DNA of 55,271 bases from positions 1 to 55,271 of the forward strand of contig CAKQXQ010000015.1 of the NCBI GenBank assembly GCA_934292805.1, written 5' to 3'. The stretch comes from an uncultured Roseburia sp. (GTDB lineage Bacteria > Bacillota > Clostridia > Lachnospirales > Lachnospiraceae). Every line of letters begins with the position of its first letter. Within the stretch, counting starts at the first letter, position 1. The translations under genes and the position numbers were made by a program. Of the stretch, positions 6,620 through 15,900 are shown one piece after another. Below the pieces are notes generated by a model, which was not told where the DNA came from, made no database searches, and was given only the letters and a program-made list of their open reading frames with translations.

Positions 6620-7978
6620 TTAGCAAACACCCTGAGCAAGCATAGCATTTACAACTTTCTCAAATCCTGCGATATTAGCACCGGCAACATAGTCTGTCTT
6701 TCCACCAACTGTTGCATCATATCTCTTTGCAGCATCAGAAATATTAGCGTAAATAGTTTCCATAATGCCTTTTAATCTTGCATCAACTTCTTCGAATGAC
6801 CAGGATAATCTCTCAGAGTTCTGGCTCATCTCTAATGCAGATGTTGCAACACCACCGGCATTTGCAGCTTTACCACCTACGAATAAAACTCCGTTCTCCT
6901 GTAAATATTTGGTTGCTTCTAATGTAGTAGGCATATTAGCACCTTCTGTTACAGATACAACACCGTTTGCTACTAACATCTTTGCATCTTCAAGATCTAA
7001 TTCATTCTGAGTTGCACATGGCATAGCGAAGTCTACCTTGTACTGCCATACACCGTGTTCACCGTTCTCTTTTGCATGATATTCAGCAGATGGTCTTGCA
7101 GCTGCATACTCTGTTAAACGAGCACGTTTTACTTCTTTTACTTCTTTTAATAAAGCTACATCAATTCCTTCCGGATCATAAACCCAGCCTGTAGAATCAG
7201 AGCATGTTACAACTTTTGCTCCTAACTGATTTGCTTTCTGGATTGCATAGATTGCAACGTTACCGGAACCGGATACTGCTGCTGTCTTGCCTTCAAGGCT
7301 CATTCCATGATCTTTCCATAATGCATTTGTCAGGTATAATAAACCATATCCTGTAGCTTCTGTACGTGCAAGGGATCCGCCATAAGAAAGTCCTTTTCCT
7401 GTGAGAACTCCTTCATAGACTCCACGGATTCTCTTATACTGTCCAAACATGAAACCGATCTCTCTTGCTCCTGTTCCGATATCACCTGCAGGAACGTCTT
7501 CATCTGCTCCGATATATTTGTAAAGCTCTGTCATAAAGCTCTGGCAGAATGCCATAATCTCTCTGTCTGATTTGCCCTTTGGATCAAAATCAGAACCACC
7601 TTTACCACCACCGATTGGAAGTGTTGTAAGGGAGTTTTTAAATACCTGTTCAAATCCAAGGAATTTGATAATTCCAAGGTTTACAGATGGATGAAGTCTT
7701 AATCCACCCTTGTATGGTCCAATGGAATTGTTGAACTGTACACGATAACCTCTGTTTACCTGTACCTGTCCGTTATCATCTACCCAAGGAACGCGGAACA
7801 TAATCTGACGATCCGGCTCTGTAATTCTTTCAAGAATTGCATTTTTTCTGTATAATTCCTCATTTGCATCAATAACAGGTCTTAAAGACTCTAATACTTC
7901 TTCAACAGCCTGTAAAAACTCAGGTTCTGCGGCATTTTTTGCTTTTACTTTTGCGAGTACTTCATCAACGTATCCCAT
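6620..7978 (-). CDS. gdhA: NADP-dependent glutamate dehydrogenase
   Basis: The 452-residue enzyme interconverts glutamate and 2-oxoglutarate plus ammonia and is a main route of ammonium assimilation in gut clostridia. Family signatures are clear: the substrate-binding GGLRLHPSVN and the catalytic-lysine motif LPIGGGKGGSDFDPKG (about 115-135), DVPAGDIGTGAREIGF near 165, and a Rossmann motif GSGNVAIYAIQKA near 237. Length and the hexameric class I pattern support the NADP(H)-specific type; cofactor choice is inferred from this. AAGGAGA lies upstream of the ATG. A 16-bp perfect palindrome overlaps the region just before the ribosome site. The gene is monocistronic, with its own terminator. Confidence 0.95.
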   Translation of the reverse strand: MGYVDEVLAKVKAKNAAEPEFLQAVEEVLESLRPVIDANEELYRKNAILERITEPDRQIMFRVPWVDDNGQVQVNRGYRVQFNNSIGPYKGGLRLHPSVNLGIIKFLGFEQVFKNSLTTLPIGGGKGGSDFDPKGKSDREIMAFCQSFMTELYKYIGADEDVPAGDIGTGAREIGFMFGQYKRIRGVYEGVLTGKGLSYGGSLARTEATGYGLLYLTNALWKDHGMSLEGKTAAVSGSGNVAIYAIQKANQLGAKVVTCSDSTGWVYDPEGIDVALLKEVKEVKRARLTEYAAARPSAEYHAKENGEHGVWQYKVDFAMPCATQNELDLEDAKMLVANGVVSVTEGANMPTTLEATKYLQENGVLFVGGKAANAGGVATSALEMSQNSERLSWSFEEVDARLKGIMETIYANISDAAKRYDATVGGKTDYVAGANIAGFEKVVNAMLAQGVC

Positions 7979-7994
7979 CTTCTTAATCTCCTTT

Positions 7995-8010
7995 AAAATA
8001 AATTTATTTT
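7995..8010. promoter_or_regulatory. 16-bp perfect palindrome next to the gdhA ribosome site
   Basis: AAAATAAATTTATTTT reads the same on both strands and ends two bases before the gdhA AAGGAG. It could be an operator or a weak RNA hairpin; A/T richness makes chance possible. A TATAAT for gdhA lies about 50 bp upstream on the minus strand without a good -35. Confidence 0.35.
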
Positions 8011-8256
8011 ACAGCCTTTTATTGCTTAGCTGTATCTTTCTTATCAACGAGTCTATTTTATTATAAAATGACGGATGGTGCAATATTTTTTTCTTTATTC
8101 CTTTAATTTAGTGAAGTTTTCTAATCATATGTCGATTTTTTTGCAAGTTTTTGCTTTCAATTATTCATTTTGCATAAAAAATATCAATATTTTTCACTTT
8201 TTATATTTTCCAGTTATATTACTTATTCTTCCCATGAATAAAAGTTAAAAATATCA

Positions 8257-8288
8257 CAAAAAACCGTTGCCATATGACAACGGTTTCG
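8257..8288 (-). terminator. Intrinsic terminator of the DJ-1/MarR operon
   Basis: On the minus strand AAACCGTTG, a short loop, and CAACGGTTTTTT form a hairpin with T tract 15 bases after the marR stop. Confidence 0.88.
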
Positions 8289-8302
8289 TTATTTTTATGC
8301 CT

Positions 8303-8755
8303 TTATTCTATTTCTCCCTTATACACATAATGGAAATAATCGGCAAGTTTTGCGAGCGCATAAATTAAGATCGGTGTCTCCTGTTCGGTCAACTGTCCCT
8401 TCACCTGTGCGATCATCTCATGATGGAACTGTTCATGATGCCTGTAGGCTGCTTTTCCCTTCTCTGTCAGGGATACCCATACGACACGCTTGTCCTGGGT
8501 ACTTCGTTCCCTGGTAACGTAACCCTTTCTGGTAAGCCCATCCATTGCTTTTGTCAATGTTCCGGTTGTAACATTCATCAGCTTCGCTACTGTTGACATT
8601 GTCTTGGATTCGTCGACTCCAATAGCTTCAATCACATGGAAATCATTATAGCTTAAGTCTTTGAATTCTTCTGTTACAAGACACTTTCCTTCAATCTCCA
8701 TGATATCCTTAAACAGTCTGACCAAAAGTTCATTTAACGTTTCATCTGTAGTCAT
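8303..8755 (-). CDS. MarR-family transcriptional regulator, FabT-like
   Basis: The 150-residue protein is a winged-helix MarR regulator. The recognition helix and wing are MNVTTGTLTKAMDGLTRKGYV and RERSTQDKRVVWVSLTEKGK (about 60-105). The N-terminal segment (IEGKCLVTEEFKDLSYNDFHVIEAIG) and the RFHK-like QFHHEMI segment resemble FabT, the repressor of fatty-acid synthesis genes in streptococci, but no fab genes are nearby here. It follows the DJ-1-like gene by 5 bp and is surely cotranscribed with it. Its targets are unknown; control of its own operon is likely by analogy. Confidence 0.88.
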   Translation of the reverse strand: MTTDETLNELLVRLFKDIMEIEGKCLVTEEFKDLSYNDFHVIEAIGVDESKTMSTVAKLMNVTTGTLTKAMDGLTRKGYVTRERSTQDKRVVWVSLTEKGKAAYRHHEQFHHEMIAQVKGQLTEQETPILIYALAKLADYFHYVYKGEIE

Positions 8756-8760
8756 TCAGC

Positions 8761-9327
8761 TTATTCCTCAAAATTGCGGTATACAATTCCCTTTTTCACC
8801 TGTGCTGCAACTTCCTCATCATAATCTGTGAGGCAGTCTAATAATGCAAGTGAGAATTCGATGCCTGTTCCCATACCACGGCTTGTGATAATATTACCAT
8901 CCACTACTACGGCATCTTCACATGTGATCGCACCGGTAAGCTTACTCTCAAATCCCGGATGGCAGGTTGCATGTCTTCCTTCCAGTACACCTGCTGCTCC
9001 TAATACACTTGGTGCCGCACAGATTGCAGCAACGATCTTGCCCTCTGCCTGGAACTTTTTAATAACCTGATTCACAAGTTCACTTTCCATAAGGTTCAAT
9101 GTTCCCGGCATTCCTCCCGGAAGTACGATTGCATCATAACCCTCAAAATCTACTTCTGAACCAATTGCATCTGCAAAAAATGTAATATTATGTGAGCTTG
9201 TGACTTCTTTCTTATCTGTAATGGAAATCGTTGTGATCTCCAACTGTGCTCTGCGGATAATATCAACAACTGTGAGTGCTTCGATCTCTTCGCAGCCATC
9301 TGCGACAAAAATACCTACTTTTTTCAT
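8761..9327 (-). CDS. DJ-1/PfpI family protein (YajL/ThiJ-like)
   Basis: The 188-residue protein has the DJ-1/PfpI fold. The nucleophile-elbow cysteine is in AAICAAPSVLG (about 103-113) and the conserved acidic residue is in the N-terminal DGCEEIEALTVVDIIRRA. The motif ITSRGMGTGIEFSLALLDCL near the C-terminus is typical of the YajL/DJ-1 subgroup. Members act as glyoxalase III, protein or nucleotide deglycase, or oxidative-stress chaperone; the activity here is not determined. It heads a two-gene operon with the MarR regulator and has a good promoter upstream. Confidence 0.9.
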   Translation of the reverse strand: MKKVGIFVADGCEEIEALTVVDIIRRAQLEITTISITDKKEVTSSHNITFFADAIGSEVDFEGYDAIVLPGGMPGTLNLMESELVNQVIKKFQAEGKIVAAICAAPSVLGAAGVLEGRHATCHPGFESKLTGAITCEDAVVVDGNIITSRGMGTGIEFSLALLDCLTDYDEEVAAQVKKGIVYRNFEE

Positions 9328-9379
9328 CTTTTTTCTCCTTTATCCTTTGGCCATAAAGCCTGCTTTTTCATCTTTCTCT

Positions 9380-9408
9380 ATTATAAAGCGTTGTTTTTTT
9401 TCCGTCAA
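9380..9408 (-). promoter_or_regulatory. Promoter of the DJ-1/MarR operon
   Basis: TTGACG (9403-9408) and TATAAT (9380-9385) on the minus strand, spacer 17 bp, about 52 bp before the DJ-1 start codon. Confidence 0.8.
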
Positions 9409-9468
9409 CCATTTGCCGCTGATCTGTATACAACCTATATCCATTCCATTCTTTACTAATCCTGCCTC

Positions 9469-9497
9469 TTGCAAAAATTTTCTGACTGACATATGAT
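9469..9497 (+). promoter_or_regulatory. Promoter of the CYTH gene
   Basis: TTGCAA (9469-9474) and TATGAT (9492-9497), spacer 17 bp, facing the CYTH gene, whose ATG is preceded by AAGGAG. Confidence 0.6.
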
Positions 9498-9541
9498 AAG
9501 AATAACTTTTTCAACGAATCAACATAAAAAGGAGCTTTCCT

Positions 9542-9985
9542 ATGGAAATAGAACGCAAATATTTAATCCATAATCTTCCGGTCAATCTGGATCAATACGA
9601 ATGCAGACAGATCGAACAAGGATATCTTAATACGGATCCGGTTGTCCGTATCCGGAAATCAGACGACAAATACACTCTTACTTACAAAGGTTCCGGTCTT
9701 ATGTGTCGTGAAGAATATAATCTTCCACTGAATGCAGAAGCATTTGCACATTTAAAAGAAAAAATTGATGGTATACTGATCCAAAAGAAAAGATATCTGA
9801 TCCCTCTTACTGAGAAATTAACTATAGAACTGGATGTTTTTGAGGGAGAACTGGCACCTCTTCAACTTGCAGAAGTAGAATTTGAGACAAAAAAAGAAGC
9901 TGAAGATTTCATTCCACCAGCCTGGTTTGGAGAAGATGTCACTTTTTCTTCCAAATACCATAACAGTACGCTTAGCAAACGCTAG
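9542..9985 (+). CDS. CYTH domain (triphosphate tunnel metalloenzyme) protein
   Basis: The 147-residue protein starts with MEIERKYL, the ExExK signature of the CYTH superfamily. These are eight-stranded tunnel enzymes that bind triphosphate and divalent metal ions, such as tripolyphosphatase, thiamine triphosphatase and class IV adenylate cyclase. Tunnel-lining charged strands follow in order: VVRIRKSDDKYTLTYKG, EEYNLPL, KKRYLIPL, TIELDVFEG and LAEVEFETKKEAEDF. Length is that of small stand-alone bacterial CYTH enzymes, most of which are inorganic tripolyphosphatases. The gene is monocistronic, and its last codons form the left arm of the terminator. Confidence 0.88.
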   Translation: MEIERKYLIHNLPVNLDQYECRQIEQGYLNTDPVVRIRKSDDKYTLTYKGSGLMCREEYNLPLNAEAFAHLKEKIDGILIQKKRYLIPLTEKLTIELDVFEGELAPLQLAEVEFETKKEAEDFIPPAWFGEDVTFSSKYHNSTLSKR

Positions 9986-10003
9986 GCGTACTGTTATTTT
10001 TAT
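9961..10003 (+). terminator. Terminator overlapping the end of the CYTH gene
   Basis: AACAGTACGC (inside the coding end) pairs with GCGTACTGTT after the stop, followed by ATTTTTAT. Confidence 0.7.
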
Positions 10004-10055
10004 CGTACTGTTATTTTTATCGTACTGTTATATTTTATCATACTGTTATTTTAAT
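9986..10055 (+). repeat. Tandem 17-18 bp repeats copied from the terminator right arm
   Basis: Four head-to-tail copies of CGTACTGTTATTTTTAT start at 9986, 10004, 10021 and 10039, with a decayed fifth. The first is the 3' arm plus T tract of the CYTH terminator, so the terminator tail has been amplified. Confidence 0.85.
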
Positions 10056-10089
10056 CGTTCTGTTTTCACTTACTGCTCTGTTAAACAGC

Positions 10090-10587
10090 TCATCTCAGGC
10101 GGTTACTCTCATACTTTTGTCTCGTACGAAGACAGTTTTTCAAAGCTTCATAACGTTCTTCCAATCTGCCCTCCGGAATCACTACATCCAGTGCAACAGC
10201 AAATGTATTGATCATCTGATCATCCATCTCACCTTTCAATGAAACAAGAAGATTGTACCGCTCCTCAAAATCATCTGAATCCAAAAATTCCAGTATCTTC
10301 GGATTGATCATTTCTTCCTCCTTTGGCTGCGGATGTTCTTCTGTGATCTCACACCCCGGTTCTACTTTCTCGAAACGATATTTCTGCTTCACCTCCGGAT
10401 ATTTTTCATGATCCACCTCGCTTACAAACATGTCAAGCGGTCTTGCATATACTTTATAATCTCCATATAAAGCCTGATAAATAACAAGCATCTCACCTGT
10501 TTCAGAATGCTTTGCTATGGTTATTACCTGATACAGTTTATTTTTAAAATGGCGATAAAACTCGCCACTTTTAGGCATACGCTCCAT
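10090..10587 (-). CDS. DUF1653 domain protein
   Basis: The first 70 residues (SGEFYRHFKNKLYQVITIAK, then HSETGEMLVIYQALYGDY and ARPLDMF) are the DUF1653 domain, a small beta-barrel fold of unknown function found alone in many bacteria. Here it is extended by about 95 residues, acidic and helical, with no recognised domain (KILEFLDSDDFEERYNLLVSL). AGAGGAAGC precedes the ATG. It lies 33 bp downstream of a membrane-anchored protein gene on the same strand, and the two share the promoter at 11368-11396. Confidence 0.85.
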   Translation of the reverse strand: MERMPKSGEFYRHFKNKLYQVITIAKHSETGEMLVIYQALYGDYKVYARPLDMFVSEVDHEKYPEVKQKYRFEKVEPGCEITEEHPQPKEEEMINPKILEFLDSDDFEERYNLLVSLKGEMDDQMINTFAVALDVVIPEGRLEERYEALKNCLRTRQKYESNRLR

Positions 10588-10620
10588 CTTATGCTTCCTC
10601 TCTTCCCAAACAATGTCTGT

Positions 10621-11313
10621 TTACAGATTGCTTCCAAGCTGCTGGTAATTATTCAGCATATCCACACCTTCTGCAATGAAATCCCTGTCAAATTCAAGAT
10701 TTCCACTATAGCCCATGATCATCAGATCATTCAGCTTCTTCATAATATCGCAGTCTTCATCAAAGTCTGCCCCAATCTGCTGTCCGACTGGCTTCTCTGG
10801 CTTCATTGCCACTTTCTGGCTTGGTGTCATAACCGGTGTATCTGCTGCGCCACGCGTTGCCTCATGCTGCCTTTTATCTGCTTCCTTCATGAAATCTGTA
10901 TCATTTTCCTTAACGTTCTGCTTTGCTCTGCTTAAAATATCCTGACCGGCTGCCTTCTGGCCTGCCCTGCCTAAAATATCCTGGCTGGCCGCCTTCTGTC
11001 CTGCTCCATATACATTGGCACGCATCTGCTCAAGATTCTTTGTCACTTTGTTGCGAAGTGCCTGCAATTCCTGTGCCTGCATCTTCTGCCTCTGTGTCTT
11101 CTGTGCCTGACTGTAAGAATTGTCCTGGCGATATGGGCTGCCTTGACGATATGAACTGTCCTGACGATACGAAGTCGTACGGCTGCTCTGATATTCCTTT
11201 CCTAATGGCTTTCCATTCACATAAGTGGTTCTCTTCTCGTTCTTCTGCCCTGTGGCCTTCACCTTATTTACAATAACAGCAATAATGATAATAAAAACTA
11301 TTAAATCAAACAT
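10621..11313 (-). CDS. Membrane-anchored hypothetical protein with Ser/Tyr/Arg/Gln repeats
   Basis: This 230-residue protein has an N-terminal membrane helix (MFDLIVFIIIIAVIVNKV) followed by a soluble, low-complexity region. Residues about 47-75 repeat a SYRQDS-like unit four times; residues about 105-130 hold two copies of AGQKAA(S/G)QDIL. The C-terminus (DEDCDIMKKLNDLMIMGYSGNLEFDRDFIAEGVDML) looks folded. The short outside segment and basic residues after the helix suggest the bulk is cytoplasmic. The ribosome site is weak. I do not recognise the family; it is cotranscribed with the DUF1653 gene. Confidence 0.65.
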   Translation of the reverse strand: MFDLIVFIIIIAVIVNKVKATGQKNEKRTTYVNGKPLGKEYQSSRTTSYRQDSSYRQGSPYRQDNSYSQAQKTQRQKMQAQELQALRNKVTKNLEQMRANVYGAGQKAASQDILGRAGQKAAGQDILSRAKQNVKENDTDFMKEADKRQHEATRGAADTPVMTPSQKVAMKPEKPVGQQIGADFDEDCDIMKKLNDLMIMGYSGNLEFDRDFIAEGVDMLNNYQQLGSNL

Positions 11314-11367
11314 TTCTCATCCATACCTTTCTTCGTGTGGTAAGCCATTATTTCAGCTGGCAATTCT

Positions 11368-11396
11368 ATTATATACGCTAATTGAATGATTCTCAA
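11368..11396 (-). promoter_or_regulatory. Promoter of the hypothetical/DUF1653 operon
   Basis: TTGAGA (11391-11396) and TATAAT (11368-11373) on the minus strand with a 17-bp spacer, about 55 bp before the start codon. Confidence 0.75.
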
Positions 11397-11406
11397 TGAA
11401 TATTTT

Positions 11407-12323
11407 CTATGCCCGCTGCTTTCCGAACATCTCCATATATTCCTGTGCCTTCTGTATAGAAATATCCAGTCTGTTCTGAAGTCTCATCAGAATATCCTCC
11501 CTGGAGAGTCCACAATCATATCCTGTTTCGATAATTCCCTCTGCTTTTCCTTCTGCTTTTCCTTCATCCCACGTTTCCTGAAATACGCTGATCATATCTG
11601 TTTCTCCCTTCCTCTCGAACTCACTGTAACTCAACTTACTGTTTGTTGCCCCGGCTACTGCCATAATCACATCTTTCTCAACTGCATGCTCTTTCGCATA
11701 ATCAATCGCCAATTCCTTCTTCTCACAGGGATTATTGCTGCCCAAGAGTATTTCAAAAAGATTAAATAAATCACGATTCTCCATGTTATGCAATAATAGC
11801 CTGTTCTCCCGTGCCTCAACAAGATGTATCTTATAATCATTAACAAAAGATACTATCTGTTCCGGTATGCGAAGCAGTCCGTGCAATGAAACCGCTGCAT
11901 CCCATGGTTTCTCTCCATAATAGATTACTACAGTAATAACCGGAACATCTGTTCGGATGAATTTTTATTTTTTGCCGAAAGATCCGTATACTGCTTTTTA
12001 TATGTGCCATAATCATATCCCATGATTCGAAGTGGCATTGCGTAGTGTATATGCTCTTGATTCTCAATTCCTGCCATAACAAGTTCCATCTCGAATCCAT
12101 CCCCACGCTTACATATCTTAATATTGTCTCTCGCGGCCTGTATACTCTCTGCATACTGTCTGTGTTCTAATACTGTGGATTCCTCTGTATCCACATCCAA
12201 AAGATCTTCTGCTTTTATAATTTGTATTCCCTTAAATAATACTGCATTGAAAAAATCTGCAAAATGTTCACTGTTCCGCCAATAATTTTTCAACAGAGTA
12301 TCTGGTTTTATGTTTTGTGCCAT
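11407..12323 (-). pseudogene. Rpn-family recombination-promoting nuclease/transposase-like gene, frameshifted
   Basis: Two overlapping reading frames encode the halves of one protein of the PD-(D/E)XK 'Rpn' nuclease family, which includes proteins long annotated as putative transposases. The first half (from 12323) has LLKNYWRNSEHFADFFNAVL, the acidic core residues and VMAGIENQEHIHYAMPLRIM, then stops at about 11928. The second continues in another frame with PVITVVIYYGEKPWDAAVSL and HGLLRIPEQI, and ends with EGKAEGKAEG and an ILMRLQNRLDIS helix. The frame changes near an A-rich run around 11955-11970. The break is likely to kill the gene; a sequencing error cannot be excluded. Confidence 0.8.
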
Positions 12324-12421
12324 CTATAGATTTCTAACTTCTTTCTGTTAATATTATATAAAATTATCTTTGTGTTTACAAGAATCCTAATAGATAACTA
12401 TAACGCACCTCATAAATGCCA

Positions 12422-12668
12422 TATAGGATTCAAGTGTCAAAAGGTCTGCATTTAAATTCATACTAGCAGATTGCACAAAAGAAATATTCCAAGTTTCATT
12501 GTGCAAAACATTCCGCTAAGCCTCTGAAAGCGTGAAGCATGTTCAGCAGAGGCTTCCATGCTTCATGAGTCTTATCTCCATTGCACAAAAAGAAACTTTT
12601 CATATTTCTTTTGTGCAATTTGCCAATAAAGATTGTAAAGCAGACCTTTTGACACCTGAATCCTTATA
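12422..12668. mobile_element. Palindromic MITE-like element
   Basis: About 247 bp form a large imperfect palindrome. The left arm (from GGATTCAAGTGTCAAAAGGT at 12427) and the inverted right arm (GGATTCAGGTGTCAAAAGGT) match for over 80 bases with a few changes. Each arm carries its own inner hairpin built on TTGCACAAAAGAAA and TTGTGCAA. The centre has two more pairings, GCCTCTG/CAGAGGC and GAAGCATG/CATGCTTC. No ORF is present. A short sequence like the outer right flank (GAATCCT, then ATAGATAA) recurs at 12382-12402. Together with bases 12324-12970, which otherwise hold no gene, it fills the gap between the broken Rpn gene and the surface-protein operon. Confidence 0.7.
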
Positions 12669-12893
12669 GATAATAATATTATCCAGCATGCAGTTATGAA
12701 CTTATAATCCTTCGAAATGTTTGCCGATCTGGCAGACTGCCTTATTAAAATCAGATGATTAACTACGATTTGAAAATAGATTATTTTAATTTTATGCTAC
12801 ATATGTAAGTTTGTCAAGAAGAATATTTTCCGAAAAACAGAAATGAAAGAGGGAAAATTTTTCCAACGAAATAATAAGGAAAAGAATTTCCCC

Positions 12894-12940
12894 AAAAAAG
12901 GACGTGTGAAAAAACTTTCGTTTTTTCACACGTCCTTTTA
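12894..12940 (-). terminator. Strong terminator closing the 39-kb surface/rotary operon
   Basis: GGACGTGTGAAAAAA and TTTTTTCACACGTCC form a 15-bp stem around a short loop. On the minus strand it is followed by TTTTTT, about 30 bases after the giant gene. Confidence 0.93.
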
Positions 12941-12970
12941 TCTCATCATCTATCGATGACTCTTATGATA

Positions 12971-15900
12971 TTACTGCATTTTTCTACGCTTACGATACAT
13001 CACAATCAACAATGCACCAATGCCTGCTGCTGCAACTGCGATAAGGATCAGACCCTGTCTGTTCTCTTCTGCGGTTACTTTCAGGTCGTCCAGATCGAAT
13101 GCAGATTTCAGAAGTCCTGCCTCTTTCATAAGTACCAGTTTCTGGTTCTCACTCATGAGTGCTGCACTCTCTTTCTTAGTATCGAGCATTTCTTTCTCGC
13201 TGTATACTTCGTATTCGCCTGTTTCGCTGTTCATTGCGATCACATAACTGTCATTGGAAATTGTTGTTACGTGTCCTGTTTCTTTGTCAGTACCGGAAGC
13301 TTCTGCTTTGTCGGATGCATCTGACTGGGATGCTCCCTCACTGACATTGTAAGCTGCTGCTTCGTCAACAGATTTCTTAAGTTCTGTTACATACTGTCCA
13401 TACATCTGCTGTGCCTGCTCATCACTGAATCCTTCTGCGGTAAGCTCACCCTTAAGTTTCTGTGCAGCTGTATCATCTGCAAATGCAGTTTCAATGATCT
13501 CTTTGATCTCGGCTGCATTCTTCTCTGTTACTTCAATAGATTCTGATTCGCTGCCTTGTGCATTCTCACTGCCTTCTGCATTCTCGCTGCCCGCTGCCGT
13601 TCCGTCTGCATCGGATGTTCCATTCTTGGCAAATGCAAGCATTGCATCGGAAAGATTCTCTTCGGCAAGTGAGAGGAATCCTTTTCCTTTTTCACTGTCT
13701 GCCTTTAATGCTTCTGCTTTCCAGTTGGCTGCTGCCGCATTGTATACACCCTGTAACAGGTTGCTGCCTGCTGTAATACGGTCTGCACTTTCTGCTTTAT
13801 GGATCTCATCTGATACATTGTCAGCTGTTCCTGTAACATTCAATGCAAGATCTGTATCAACTGGCTCTGCCTTCAGGTCACCGGTCAGTTTTACAGCTGC
13901 AAGATAAGCAGTGTTGTCTGCAGATCTGAATCCTGCTTTTAAGTTTGCAAGCCAGATCGTTGCATACTGTAAGAAATCCATTTCCTTCTTCTCTGTCGTA
14001 TCATTTACGAGAAGCTTTCCTGTCATGTACTGGAATGCTGCAACCGTATTGTCCTGATAACGTACCAGTAAGATTGGCTGAGTGCCATTGATATTACCGG
14101 CGATCTCTCCCATACTGCTGTTGCTTAATTCCTTCGGCCAGTGAAGCTTGTCTCCAAGATCTTTCACAGATCCATCTGCTGTCAGGTAAGACAGATACTG
14201 ATAATCATTCTGTCCGTTCCTGTATACATCTGCAACAATATCATGGATTCCGGCTCCATCTTCTCTTGCGGCAATGACATCTACTGCAAAGGTCTGTCCC
14301 TGCTTAGCAAATAACCGGAAGTCTCTTGCTGCTGTCACTCCATCTGTTGTCGCAAGTGAATACTGGGAGTACATATCCAGTACGGAACCGCTCTTCGTAT
14401 AAGTTGTGTAAGCAGCTTTGGCTGTCACACATGCTGTTCCGACTGTCATCTTATCTACAGAATCTGTCACAGTTCCTGTTAAAAGATCAACGATCTCACC
14501 GGAAGAAGTCAACGCTTTCTCTCCATACAGATGAACAAAGTTACCTTCTGCTGCGAGCACATCTTTCGTCTCTTTTGCTTTTTCCACAGTTTCTGAATCT
14601 TCTACAGTTTCTGAGTCTTCTATAGCTTCTGAGTCTTCTACAGTTTCTGATGTTTCTACAGCTTCTGTTTCTTCGATGTCCTTCGTCTCCGTCATTGCAT
14701 TTACAGAAACAACGCCGTCTTTTCTGATGTAGTAAAGATCTTCGCTGCCGCTTGCTACGGTTCGTGCAAGTGATGCCGGATCGACCGCATATACTTCAAG
14801 TGCCTCACCCTCATCACATAACTGTAAGGTCAGATAAGTATTGAAGTCATAATGTAATGTGATCGTTGCCGGTTCTTCTGAATCTGCTTTGGCAAGGTCA
14901 TCAATCTCTCCGGATGCAGTCACATTGCCATCTGCATCTTCCATCTGCCATGTCAGTCCGTATCCGATGATCTCGGCCGGAACATCAATATTGATCGTAT
15001 CAATACCACTTGCGTATACGCTTAAGGTATCCGCTGCTGCTGCGATATCCGCATCCGTCAAGGCATAAGTTACTGCTGTTGTTGCAGCGGAATCAGCTGC
15101 TTTTGCATTCGCAGGAAGTAAGATACCATCCTGTTTGAGTGCTCCGCTTCGGATATTGTCCACTCCGCCATTCGTGCGTCCGAATACCCACTGCAGATAG
15201 TAAAGCGTCTTTTGTGCTCCGTCTATTGTTGTCGTATAGTCTCCATGAACCAGATAGGTACTATAATCATATCCTTTGATCATCGGGAATGTGGTTGCTT
15301 TTCCGTCGGCATCTTTATTCATCTGCGATGTGTCAAAGAATCTGTTCTTTGAACTATTCATAAGGTTCATGCTTCCTGATAACGTATTACCATAATAGAA
15401 ATCAGGTGATGACAGATCTGTATCATTTACAAGATATGTCTTTGCAGCTGCCGCTTCATCGGCAAACTTCTTGCCTGTGCCAAGTGCATCTGTCAATGTC
15501 TGATAAGGTGCAAGCTCTGCACTGATTTTGCCACCGTCAATCGTATCGTAGATCCTCAGATATCCGATACCACTGTTATCCCCTTCTGTAACACCAGGGG
15601 CATTGTTATAAACTGCTTTTACATTGCCATTTCCATCGATGACTGTCGGTGCGATCAGAATACGTTTGAAGTACTTCTGGTTCAGATATCCGATATAACC
15701 ACTGATATTATCATCGACCGGTTCACCATTATCCGGGTCGATCGGCTGCTCACCTTTGTCATAAAGGCCTGCAAAACCACCGACATAATAATTACCTTTT
15801 ACCTTACCGGTAACGATCAGATCCCTTACTTCTGTCTTAGGATTGAACAATGTGATCCATGTCTGTGTGTAAGGAGTTGCCGGACTTAAGATCGACTGTG

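Noticed and set aside
11840..12154. Separate 104-residue gene within the nuclease region
   Set aside because: It is an out-of-frame reading across the frameshifted Rpn gene; the family signature lies in the other frames.
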